From: Candidatus Microthrix parvicella Bio17-1
Lineage (GTDB): Bacteria; Actinomycetota; Acidimicrobiia; Acidimicrobiales; Microtrichaceae
DNA: 40,411 nt
Reading direction: 5' to 3'
NCBI RefSeq assembly: GCF_000299415.1
Contig: NZ_AMPG01000011.1
Location: 1-40,411 of the forward strand
This document shows positions 17,581 through 25,174 of the stretch, in pieces. Within the stretch, counting starts at the first letter, position 1, and every line of letters begins with the position of its first letter. The notes under the pieces are model-generated. The model was not told the DNA's origin. It saw only the letters and a list, made by a program, of their open reading frames with translations, and did no database searches. The position numbers were made by a program, and so were the translations under genes.

Positions 17581-17584
17581 CTTT
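17560..17584. promoter_or_regulatory. Inverted-repeat operator between cysH and sirC
   Basis: AAAGTCGAC-(7 nt)-GTCAACTTT: the half-sites match at eight of nine positions, centre to centre 16 bp. The repeat covers the cysH -35 element and most of its spacer, so a bound protein would block the polymerase. A further GTCGACTA copy lies at 17585-17592. The position suggests joint control of the divergent cysH-cysI-cobA and sirC units. The protein that binds is unknown and no regulator gene is adjacent. Confidence 0.6.
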
Positions 17585-17590
17585 GTCGAC

Positions 17591-17596
17591 TACAGT
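17591..17596 (+). promoter_or_regulatory. Possible sirC -10 element
   Basis: TACAGT lies 6 nt before the sirC ATG and matches the -10 consensus at four of six positions. It would start transcription at or next to the ATG, giving a leaderless mRNA. No good -35 hexamer was seen at the right distance; the operator region occupies that place, so an activator may be involved. Confidence 0.35.
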
Positions 17597-17602
17597 TCTT
17601 CC

Positions 17603-18178
17603 ATGTTCGACTACCCCGTGTTTCTCAACCTGGTCGGTGTCGACGTGCTGGTCGTGGGGGGCGGCCCGGTCGGCCTCCGCAAGGTTGCCGGACTCGCCCG
17701 GGGCGGCGCCCGGGTTCGTCTCGTGGCACCCGAGGTGGCGTCAACCTTCGACCGTTCGCTGGTCGTCGAGCATCGTCGGCGCCCGTATCGGACCGCCGAC
17801 CTGGACGGCATGCGCCTGGTGATCACCGCCACCGGAGTCCCCGAGGTGGACAGCCGGGTCAGTGCCGAGGCAACCACAGCGGGCCAGTGGGTCAACGCCG
17901 CCGATCGTCCCGAGCATTGCTCGTTCATCCTGCCCGCGGTGGCTCGGGCCTCACCCCTCTCCGTTGCGGTCAGCAGCGACGGCGCCAGCCCTGCGCTGGC
18001 GGGTTGGGTGCGCGACCGGGCCAAGGCCGTGCTGAGCGATGAGGTGGTGGAACTTGCCCATGAACTGGCCCAACGCCGGGCCGCCATCCATGCCGCCGGC
18101 GGCTCCACCGAGGAGGTCGACTGGGCATCGATCATCGACTCGACCTTGTCGACCCAACCACCCGCATGCCGCCCCTGA
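17603..18178 (+). CDS. sirC: Precorrin-2 dehydrogenase (siroheme synthase N-terminal type)
   Basis: 191 aa. Oxidises precorrin-2 to sirohydrochlorin with NAD, and in some family members also inserts iron. Shows DYPVFLNLVGVDVLVVGGGP with the Rossmann GGGxVG loop and RK following, ITATGVPEVD, NAADRPEHCSFILPA and SSDGASPALAGWVRDR, the usual order in CysG N-terminal and Met8p-like proteins. ATG 17603 fits the start of homology; an upstream in-frame ATG would place the operator inside the gene. Divergent from cysH and completes siroheme supply for CysI together with CobA. No separate ferrochelatase gene is visible. Confidence 0.9.
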   Translation: MFDYPVFLNLVGVDVLVVGGGPVGLRKVAGLARGGARVRLVAPEVASTFDRSLVVEHRRRPYRTADLDGMRLVITATGVPEVDSRVSAEATTAGQWVNAADRPEHCSFILPAVARASPLSVAVSSDGASPALAGWVRDRAKAVLSDEVVELAHELAQRRAAIHAAGGSTEEVDWASIIDSTLSTQPPACRP

Positions 18179-18275
18179 ACTTGCAGGCACCGGCGAGTCC
18201 CGAAGTTGGCAACCCGCCGAAACTTCAGCGCCCGCCCGCTTGGGTAGGGTGCGCACTTCCTAACCCGGGAGGACC

Positions 18276-19148
18276 ATGAAGTTCACAGCTGCGCTCGCGT
18301 TCACCGATCCCGATCAATACCTGCCGTTGGCCAAGGCCTGCGAGGACGCCGGCATCTGGGCGGTTGCCTGCTCCGATCACGTGGTGCATCCCCGGGAGAT
18401 CAACTCGCCGTATCCCTACACCACCGACGGCAGTCCCCGGTTTCCCCCGCAAAGCCCGTTCGTCGACCCGTTCGTGGCCATGGCCGCCATGGGTGCGGTC
18501 ACCGAGCGGCTGCGGTTCTTCACCAACATCTACGTGCTCCCGCTGCGCCACCCGCTCAGCGTGGCCAAACAATTGGCGTCGATCACGTCGATCATCGGCA
18601 ACCGGGTGGCGCTGGGCATGGGGGTCGGCTGGATGGAGGAGGAGTTCGAGTTGATGGGCGCCGACTTCCGAACCCGCGGCAAGCGTGCCGACGAGGCGGT
18701 CGCCATCATGCGAGGGTTGTGGGACCCCGAACCCGAGTGGTTCTCATTTGAGGGCGAGCACTACCGGCTGCCCGAGATCGAAATGACCCCGCGCATCTCC
18801 GAACCGGTGCCCATCTACGTGGGCGGTATCTCCGAGTTCGCCTACAAGCGGGCCGCCCGGTTGGGCGACGGCTGGATCTCCGACCTGATGACCTCCTCCG
18901 AGGTGGCCACGTCCATCGAGCGCATCGAACACTGGCGGGCCCATTTCGGCACCCAGGACCAACCGTTTGAGTACGTCGTGTCGGTGTCCGACGTCGTCAA
19001 CGCCGAAGGATTCGCCCGATTGGAAGATCTCGGCGTCACGTCTGTGCTCACCATGCCGTGGGTGTACACCCGCGGGTTCACCGAGGAACTGGACGAACGC
19101 CTGGCGGGCATCACCGACTTCGCCGACCAGGTGATCTCCCAGCAGTAG
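18276..19148 (+). CDS. LLM-class F420-dependent oxidoreductase
   Basis: 290 aa TIM-barrel protein of the luciferase-like monooxygenase superfamily. Motifs: MKFTAALAFTDPDQYLPLAK, SDHVVHP, FVDPFVAMAAMGAVTERLRF, NRVALGMGVGWMEEEF and PVPIYVGGISEFAYKRAARL with GDGWISD. These match the probable F420-dependent Rv2161c-type subfamily rather than FMN luciferases. A GGGAGG ribosome-binding site precedes the ATG. It stands alone between sirC and the membrane/nuclease operon, so its substrate cannot be guessed from context. Confidence 0.88.
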   Translation: MKFTAALAFTDPDQYLPLAKACEDAGIWAVACSDHVVHPREINSPYPYTTDGSPRFPPQSPFVDPFVAMAAMGAVTERLRFFTNIYVLPLRHPLSVAKQLASITSIIGNRVALGMGVGWMEEEFELMGADFRTRGKRADEAVAIMRGLWDPEPEWFSFEGEHYRLPEIEMTPRISEPVPIYVGGISEFAYKRAARLGDGWISDLMTSSEVATSIERIEHWRAHFGTQDQPFEYVVSVSDVVNAEGFARLEDLGVTSVLTMPWVYTRGFTEELDERLAGITDFADQVISQQ

Positions 19149-19212
19149 AAGAAGCGCTCCTGAGCAGTCGAAGAACCAGGTAGGGCGCCGTCAGGTTCTA
19201 GCCTCTCGGGTT

Positions 19213-19911
19213 GTGACTCCAACAAGCGTGAAGCGGTGGATCGCGCTCCTCATCGGAGTCGCCACGATCTCGGCCGGCGTGTTGACCTGGCGAGGCGGCC
19301 AAATCGGTTCATCCGCCTCCTTCAACGACCGGCAATCAGTCGGCGAACAGGTCGATCTCGACAACGCCGAAGTGGACGTCACGATCGAGGCAGCCCGCCA
19401 CGCCCGCCAATACGACCGCTACCTGGCGGAGTATGCAGTGGCCGACGGGCTCGACAACGACGCCGAACAGCTTCGGACAGCGGGCAAGCCCGAGCTGGCG
19501 GACCTTGCAGCGCGGCAGGCCGACCAACGGCGGCAGGCAGCGGAGACACGAGCAAACGATGCCGGAGTCTTTGGATCCCTCACCCTGAGCGATCCACACT
19601 CCGCCGCCCCAACCACCCCCCGGGTGTTCGACCTTCAGGAGCGCGTGCACGAGCTCCGGGTGCTCGAGACCACCTCGTTGGGGTCCTCCGGCGATCTCCA
19701 GCCCCAGAAGTGGGCCGACAAGTCCGATCGGATCCGGGTGCGCATCCGCAATCTCACCTACTGGGTCGGCCTGTTGTTGATCGCCGTCGTGACGCTGACC
19801 GCTGCCGAGGTCACCGTCAGCCAACAACTTCGCCGCTCGGGCCTTGTGTTCGGGGTTGTCTGCATCGGGACCGCCTGGATCGGCGCATTGGCCACGGGGT
19901 TCGCCACTTGA
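19213..19911 (+). CDS. Unknown membrane protein, first gene of the nuclease operon
   Basis: 232 aa, GTG start, no recognised family. One N-terminal membrane helix (about 8-27) is followed by a polar, charged, mostly helical region of about 155 residues rich in Ala, Asp, Gln and Arg (coiled-coil-like around 55-115), then two helices at about 183-202 and 210-230. The stop overlaps the TTG start of the next gene (TTGA). The protein encoded next has the same N-terminal plan, so the two may be paralogues or partners. The layout loosely recalls DUF4337-like membrane proteins. A structural or sensing role at the membrane is only inference. Confidence 0.75.
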   Translation: MTPTSVKRWIALLIGVATISAGVLTWRGGQIGSSASFNDRQSVGEQVDLDNAEVDVTIEAARHARQYDRYLAEYAVADGLDNDAEQLRTAGKPELADLAARQADQRRQAAETRANDAGVFGSLTLSDPHSAAPTTPRVFDLQERVHELRVLETTSLGSSGDLQPQKWADKSDRIRVRIRNLTYWVGLLLIAVVTLTAAEVTVSQQLRRSGLVFGVVCIGTAWIGALATGFAT

Positions 19912-21551
19912 ACGCCGAACCGGAGGACGTGGTCGCTGTCGGCGAAGACGACCAGCTTGAGACACGCGTCGATGTGACCGACGAACTGCCCGAGGAAAGC
20001 GACCCCTACAAGCGCCGAGTAGCGGTGGTGTTGGCGGTCCTCGGCGTCCTGGGCGCTTGGATCGGCGTGTTGCACATGGACTCGGCAAACCAGGAGTCAT
20101 ACTTTGCCCGCCAGACCACCCGCACCGCCGTCGGATCGCTGACCGCCAACCTCAACAAAGAGGCACTGGAGGGCCTCTCCACCGACCTCGACGCAGAGGC
20201 GGACGCCCTGGAGATGTCGACGAAGTTCGACCCGGGGACACCGGTCGGCGCCAACGAGCCCAAGGAGTCCAAGGAGCCCGACCAGGTGCTGGCCGCGGAC
20301 GGCGTCCGGGCGGGTATCGATTCCAAACAGCGCGACCGACTGACCAGGGAGTTCACCCTGAACTCCGAGCGAGAGGTGCTGAAACGCAAAGCGCTGGCGG
20401 AGACCCGCGTTGCGTACAACATCCGCACCTCGCAGTTCGAAACCGTTCTGACCACCCTGGCGGCCGCGCTGTTCCTGGTCGGTTTCACACTCGTGCTCAA
20501 TCGACGAACCCGTCCCCCGGTGTTGATCCCCGGACTGCTCCTGGCCGTATACGTCGCCGGGTGGGCCGTCTGGATTCATGCCAAAGACGTTCCGACCACC
20601 GCTCCTGAGTCCATCGACGCTGCGGCGGAGGCGGCAACCCATCTCGCCTTCGGCGAGTTTGCTGCCGCGGTCGACGGCTACACCCGCGCCATTGAGGCCG
20701 ACTCCGACTTCGTCCCAGCCTTCAACGGTCGAGCGCTTGCGTCGTTCCAGATCTCCAATCCTGACTTCGCCTCCACCCTGGCCATCGTCGACACCGCCAC
20801 CCCCGAGGCCAAACAGGCGGTGTCCGATGCCGAGACCGCAGTGCGCCTCGACCAGGAACAAAACTTCAACGGCCTCATGCTGTCCGGGATCTTCCAGTTT
20901 CATGACGGTGATTACGCCACGGCGGCACATCGCATCCGCCAGGCCACGGCGATCAACGGCAACGCACCCGAGGCGTACCTCACGCTGGCAGCCACCGAAC
21001 TGGCGCTTGGAGACCAGGTGGCAGCCCTCGACGCGCTTGGCACCGGCATCGACATACTCAACCCGGCGACGGACTCGTCCGAGGCCCGCCAGCTGACCGC
21101 CGATCTGTTCACCCTGCTCGAGCAGGTGGATGCCGCAGAGCCCGAGCGGTCCGCCGACGTCGCTGAGGTTCGCTCGGTCCTCGCCGCCGAAGAAGCACAG
21201 CTGGCATTTGGGCCGTTCGACCCGAAGGCATCGACCGACGCCAAGCTGACACTCGAATCATCTTCCTACATCGGAAACGACCTCTCCTTCGAGATCGCCT
21301 ACGCGGGGCTTCCGGCAGAGAGCCGCGTGTCGGTGTACGTCTTCGAGCAACCGGCCAAGGGTGCACCGTTCTCGCAGCGAGCCGAACTGGCGCGATTCGA
21401 AACCCTGTCGGGCACGGGCACCCTGGTGAGCGAGGCCTCAGTTCAAGCCGCGTGCACCCCGGTTGCGTTTCGATACGACGTGTACGTCGATGGGGCACTG
21501 GCCAATTCCTTTGATGCCGCCGGCGCCGAAGGCGGCCAGACCGCGTGCTGA
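19908..21551 (+). CDS. Membrane protein with TPR-like repeats
   Basis: 547 aa from a TTG that overlaps the preceding stop. An acidic 35-residue tail leads to a membrane helix (about 37-57), a charged helical segment (58-175), two more helices (about 178-198 and 203-223), then TPR-like repeats (about 240-380; e.g. AFGEFAAAVDGYTRAIEADS and FHDGDYATAAHRIRQATAIN). The C-terminal domain from about 430 looks beta-rich and ends with Cys residues (VQAACTPVAF and the final TAC). The topology of the first 225 residues matches the upstream protein. TPR units usually hold protein partners. The gene overlaps the downstream PD-(D/E)XK gene by 7 nt. Family not recognised. Confidence 0.75.
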   Translation: MNAEPEDVVAVGEDDQLETRVDVTDELPEESDPYKRRVAVVLAVLGVLGAWIGVLHMDSANQESYFARQTTRTAVGSLTANLNKEALEGLSTDLDAEADALEMSTKFDPGTPVGANEPKESKEPDQVLAADGVRAGIDSKQRDRLTREFTLNSEREVLKRKALAETRVAYNIRTSQFETVLTTLAAALFLVGFTLVLNRRTRPPVLIPGLLLAVYVAGWAVWIHAKDVPTTAPESIDAAAEAATHLAFGEFAAAVDGYTRAIEADSDFVPAFNGRALASFQISNPDFASTLAIVDTATPEAKQAVSDAETAVRLDQEQNFNGLMLSGIFQFHDGDYATAAHRIRQATAINGNAPEAYLTLAATELALGDQVAALDALGTGIDILNPATDSSEARQLTADLFTLLEQVDAAEPERSADVAEVRSVLAAEEAQLAFGPFDPKASTDAKLTLESSSYIGNDLSFEIAYAGLPAESRVSVYVFEQPAKGAPFSQRAELARFETLSGTGTLVSEASVQAACTPVAFRYDVYVDGALANSFDAAGAEGGQTAC

Positions 21552-22513
21552 ACCTGGCCGAGGCGCTGGCCCGAACTGCCACCGATCCGCCGCCACCGGT
21601 GAGCACCGACGACCTGGAGGACGTGGTGCACCTGCTGGAGGGTACAGCTCGCCAGGCAGCGGCCGGCATCCCCGTCGAGGGGCTGCCGTTGCGGGCACCC
21701 AAGTCGGTGGTGGCCGACGCCATTCGGTGCGCGCGGTTCGCTGCTGCCCGGCGTGCAGCGGGGTTCGACACCTCCTCGCCTGCTGCCCAACGCAGACGTC
21801 GGCGGGGCGTGGTGGCCGACATCCTGGTGGCTCACGTGCTGGCCGGAGGCAGCCTCGACCGACCGGGGAAGGCACGCACCCCGAACAACGAGGTCGCCAC
21901 CATCGTGACCGACGCGTGGCGGGCCCGTGGCGATGACGACGAGTTGATGACACTCGAAGCATCGACTCAGACAGAACTTGCAGACTTCAACAGCGACTGC
22001 GAGGAGATGGCCAATGCGGTGACGGCCGGCTGGGCGGGGCTCGATTGGACCGGGGACCAAGGCCGGTGGTGGCCACGCACTCAGACGACTGCGGCGATCT
22101 CGTTGGCAGACGGAGATGTGGTCATCACCATGAGGCCCGATGCCGAACTGGGTGGCCCGGCGGCCGCGCTGCCAACGGTGCTCGTCGAGGTGAAGGCCAA
22201 CGCCTTGTCACCCGACCACACCTTCGATCTCAATCTGTATGCCCTGGGGATCGCCTTACGAGATGGTCTGGCACCTGCCCTCGTGTTGCATTGGAGCCCC
22301 GGCAACGGTTGGGTGCCGTTGCCCCCCACGACCGCCGATGTGTTGGAAAGCGCCGCCCGGCGCCTGGCCCACGCGCTCGACGTGTTGGGCGCTCTGGCCC
22401 GGGGAGAAACCCCCGAGGAATCCCCCGGAGTTCACTGCGGGTGGTGCCCCGATGCTGCTGTCTGCCCCTCGGTCGACCCTTCAGCCCAGCGAAGGACCAG
22501 CGAACAGCGGTGA
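21545..22513 (+). CDS. PD-(D/E)XK nuclease with Fe-S cysteines (RecB/Cas4-like)
   Basis: 322 aa, GTG start. The catalytic core is visible as an aspartate in RPDAELGG (D199) and the E-x-K pair in TVLVEVKAN (E215, K217), then DLNLYALGIALRDG, comparable to the QxxxY helix of RecB-family nucleases. Four cysteines in the Cas4/AddB pattern, C62 (IRCARF) and C298-x2-C301-x5-C307 (HCGWCPDAAVCP), predict a [4Fe-4S] cluster. An Arg-rich stretch lies at 83-87. It would cut DNA, probably ends or single strands. It overlaps both neighbours and so belongs to the four-gene operon. No cas1/cas2 or addA partner is nearby. Confidence 0.8.
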   Translation: MLNLAEALARTATDPPPPVSTDDLEDVVHLLEGTARQAAAGIPVEGLPLRAPKSVVADAIRCARFAAARRAAGFDTSSPAAQRRRRRGVVADILVAHVLAGGSLDRPGKARTPNNEVATIVTDAWRARGDDDELMTLEASTQTELADFNSDCEEMANAVTAGWAGLDWTGDQGRWWPRTQTTAAISLADGDVVITMRPDAELGGPAAALPTVLVEVKANALSPDHTFDLNLYALGIALRDGLAPALVLHWSPGNGWVPLPPTTADVLESAARRLAHALDVLGALARGETPEESPGVHCGWCPDAAVCPSVDPSAQRRTSEQR

Positions 22514-23397
22514 ACGACACCGAACTGCCCGACACCGAGCATCCACCGGGCCCTCGAACAGTCGCAGCGGTCGACTGGACCTGGCGGACTCGGTTGGCCG
22601 ACGCGCTCTCGCCGATCGGGGCCCGGCTGGGCGACGGCGGTCCACCTCGAGTGGACGTCGACGTCTTCGGCCTGACCAATTACCGCAGATGCCCTGGGTT
22701 CGAGTCCGAGCCGTTTGTGTGGAATGCCCGCCTTGCGCGACGGTCGCTTGGTCTCACCGCGCTGACGGAATTGCCCCATGTTGAGTATCGCTGCGACCGG
22801 GCGCTCGATCGCGCTGAGGCCGCCCAGACGGGTCGGAGTCTCGGCGAGTGGCTGGAGGACCTGCCCTCGGGCGGGTACCGGGCCGTTCGCGCCGAGGCAA
22901 CGACATGGTTGGCCGCAGCAGTCGGGGCAGTCGGTCTCGGTCAGGTTGCAACGCTCGCCTGGGAATCACCGCCCGGCAGGTTCGATTGGAAGGCGCCAGG
23001 CACCCCGCTGGTGGTGTCCGCCAGGTTGGAGGGCGGGACCGCTGATCATCGTCGTGCCACCGATCTGGGCCTGATCCGGCTGACCGAGAGGGCCCACGAC
23101 ACCCAATTCGAACGAGCCGAGGCCGGATGGCTGGCGGTGTTACACGCCACCCGCTTTGGGGTGGCACCCACACGCGTGATCGTCCTCGACCTTCGTCAGG
23201 GCCGACGTCGAACCCACCGGGTAACCGAGGATCTTCTCGACCGGGGCATCGAGATCATCACGTCTGCGGCTGCCGCGGCGGTGGAGCGGGCGCTCAACGA
23301 CCGCCATGACCCGGCCGATCTCACCCCTGGCCGCCACTGCTCCTACTGCGCACGGCGATCGGTCTGTCCTCAGGCGCTGCACGAGCCACCCGGGTAG
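22510..23397 (+). CDS. PD-(D/E)XK-like Fe-S protein, catalytic site degenerate
   Basis: 295 aa, GTG start overlapping the previous stop (GTGA). The N-terminal LTNYRRCPGFE (C61) and C-terminal HCSYCARRSVCP (C277-x2-C280-x5-C286) give the same four-Cys Fe-S pattern as the preceding nuclease and resemble the RecB nuclease-domain boundary motifs. The helix QFERAEAGWLAVLHATRFG fits the QxxxY-type helix. Where the active-site strand should carry E-x-K, the sequence reads LGLIRLTE, so a working metal site is doubtful. It is probably a DNA-binding, non-cutting partner of the upstream protein, like the pairing of active and inactive subunits in AddAB. That comparison is inference. Confidence 0.75.
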   Translation: MNDTELPDTEHPPGPRTVAAVDWTWRTRLADALSPIGARLGDGGPPRVDVDVFGLTNYRRCPGFESEPFVWNARLARRSLGLTALTELPHVEYRCDRALDRAEAAQTGRSLGEWLEDLPSGGYRAVRAEATTWLAAAVGAVGLGQVATLAWESPPGRFDWKAPGTPLVVSARLEGGTADHRRATDLGLIRLTERAHDTQFERAEAGWLAVLHATRFGVAPTRVIVLDLRQGRRRTHRVTEDLLDRGIEIITSAAAAAVERALNDRHDPADLTPGRHCSYCARRSVCPQALHEPPG

Positions 23398-23415
23398 CTT
23401 CGCTCCGGCAACAGA

Positions 23416-23466
23416 CCGTGCCCACAACCGCGCCGTGCCCACAACCGCGCCGTGCCCACAACCGCG
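23416..23466. repeat. 17-bp tandem repeat between convergent genes
   Basis: Three perfect, adjacent copies of ccgtgcccacaaccgcg fill the space between the end of the nuclease operon and the end of the helicase gene. The array ends five bases before the helicase stop codon. It is non-coding and lies where both transcripts should end. Like the array after fusA it is C/A-rich, but the unit sequence differs. Confidence 0.95.
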
Positions 23467-23471
23467 GCGCC

Positions 23472-25121
23472 TCAGCGCACGCTGCGGCTCCACTTTTTGG
23501 CCTCGTCCAGACGACGCTGCAACTGGCTCTCGGTGGCCTCCGAAATGCGGGTGACGCCCGACAGCCGGTTGAGCTCACGGTTGACCTGGGCGTGGGTCAT
23601 GTTGGCCCGGCGTGCCAGATCGCGCGCCAGGGCGGCATTGCTGTCGCGCAGGTCGTTGCGGCGCTGCCGGGCGGTCTTCTCCGGGGCCGTTCCGGGGGAG
23701 CCCAACGCGTTGCGTACCTTGCCGTCGGGAGTCGGTGGCGCCACCAACTCCAGGTCGACCCCGGCGTCGTCGTCACCGTCGATGTCGAAGTCGTCGTCAT
23801 CATCTGCAAACACGCCGGCGGCGGCCTCAGGTTCATGCTGAGCGACCGCACCGATCACGGCGAACAACGACATCTGATCGGCCTCATCGCCACCGTCGGG
23901 CGAGTCGAATGCGGGCTCATCGACCCGGTCGTCGTCATCATCCCGGCGTCGACGGGCCAGGCTGTGACGCCGCTGGGTGGCCAACGAGTCGGCGTGGGAG
24001 CGCAACCTGGGATCGTCGGGGAGGAAGCACCAGGCCTTCTGCCGGGGTACACCTCTGGTCCAGCGCACCAGCCGCCCCATCGCTTGACGAAAGAACAATT
24101 CGGTGGAGGTGTTGGTGGCGAACACGCCGATCCGCAGCCGCGGGATGTCCACGCCCTCGGACACCATGCGCACCGCCACGATCCACGGCTCGCTGCTCTC
24201 GGCGAAACGGGCAATGCGGTCGGACGCATCGGGGTCGTCCGATACCGCCACCACCGCCCGGGTGCCCAGCCGCCGAAGCAGGTCGGCGATGCCGGTGGCG
24301 TGGGCCTGGTCCATGGCGATGACCAGACCACCCGCCTCCGGGTGCACCTGGCGAAGGGCCTGCAGGCGCTCGTTGGCCTGGGCCAGCACGGTGGGCATCC
24401 AATCGCCCTCCAGCGACAAGGCCACGCGCAACCGCTGGTTGGCGTGCTCCCTCGTCAGTTCGTCATCGAACGTGGCGGCCACAGTCGCCCCATCCGGAGC
24501 CACCCACTCCATAAATCCGCCGATGCGGGGAAAGAACAACGGCCGCACCACACCCCGGTCGGCCAACGCGTCGCCGTAGCCGTACTCGAAGTCGGGCTGG
24601 GCCTCATCGAGGTGGTAGCTGACGAACGGGATCGGCGTGACGTCAGAACGAAATGGCGTGCCAGACAGCGACAGGCGGCGTCCTGCATCGGCGAACGCCG
24701 CGATGATCGCAGTGCCCCATGCCCGATCATCGCCGGCGTGGTGCACCTCGTCAAAGACGACGAACGCGCCCGGAGCCAGGCGCGCCAGTTCGGCCGAACT
24801 GGTGGCCACCTGTTGGTAGGTGGTGACGATGCCATGCACGTCGCCGGGCAGGCTGCCCTCCCGCGCCGACCAGGCCGGGTCGAGGTGCAGGCCGAAGCGG
24901 GCGGCCGCATCGGCCCATTGAGTCTTGAGGTGCTGGGTGGGCGCCACCACCACCAGGCGTCTGCCCTTGGTGGCCGCCAGGTACTGCGTGGCTGCCGCCA
25001 GCGCAAAGGTGGTCTTGCCCGCCCCCGGCGTGGCCACGGCCAAGAAGTCGACGCGTTCCGACGCGTTGAACTTCTCCAGTGCCTGGTGCTGCCAAGGCCG
25101 CAGCCGTATGCGTGTCGCCAT
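23472..25121 (-). CDS. SF2 DEAD/DEAH-type helicase
   Basis: 549 aa. Walker A is ATPGAGKTT (30-38), motif Ia VVVAPTQHLKTQW, Walker B DEVH (124-127), motif III SLSGTPFRSD (151-160), a motif V-like VSEGVDIPRLRIGVF and motif VI RQAMGRLVRW. The fold order matches XPB/RecG-like SF2 helicases and restriction-type translocases, but there is no nuclease or methylase domain. After the helicase core come two strongly acidic stretches with Asp runs and a C-terminal winged-helix or coiled-coil-like segment (TESQLQRRLDEAKKW). ATG start at 25121. It converges on the nuclease operon across a tandem repeat. Similar stand-alone helicases are common in actinobacteria, so a shared job is possible but unproven. 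Confidence 0.88.
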   Translation of the reverse strand: MATRIRLRPWQHQALEKFNASERVDFLAVATPGAGKTTFALAAATQYLAATKGRRLVVVAPTQHLKTQWADAAARFGLHLDPAWSAREGSLPGDVHGIVTTYQQVATSSAELARLAPGAFVVFDEVHHAGDDRAWGTAIIAAFADAGRRLSLSGTPFRSDVTPIPFVSYHLDEAQPDFEYGYGDALADRGVVRPLFFPRIGGFMEWVAPDGATVAATFDDELTREHANQRLRVALSLEGDWMPTVLAQANERLQALRQVHPEAGGLVIAMDQAHATGIADLLRRLGTRAVVAVSDDPDASDRIARFAESSEPWIVAVRMVSEGVDIPRLRIGVFATNTSTELFFRQAMGRLVRWTRGVPRQKAWCFLPDDPRLRSHADSLATQRRHSLARRRRDDDDDRVDEPAFDSPDGGDEADQMSLFAVIGAVAQHEPEAAAGVFADDDDDFDIDGDDDAGVDLELVAPPTPDGKVRNALGSPGTAPEKTARQRRNDLRDSNAALARDLARRANMTHAQVNRELNRLSGVTRISEATESQLQRRLDEAKKWSRSVR

Positions 25122-25174
25122 TGGTCGTGACCGGGAGGGTAGGGGGACTCGGGGGAACGAGGGGGTCGATGATT

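Noticed and set aside
21545-22513. A cas4 gene of a CRISPR-Cas locus
   Set aside because: The Fe-S pattern is Cas4-like, but no cas1, cas2, effector or repeat array lies in the window.
23416-23466. CRISPR-like array
   Set aside because: The 17-bp units are directly adjacent with no spacers, so it is a simple tandem repeat.
23418-25130. 570-codon plus-strand frame opposite the helicase
   Set aside because: The helicase on the minus strand has all SF2 motifs; the opposite frame is Gly/His/Arg-rich and its start lies within the tandem repeat.
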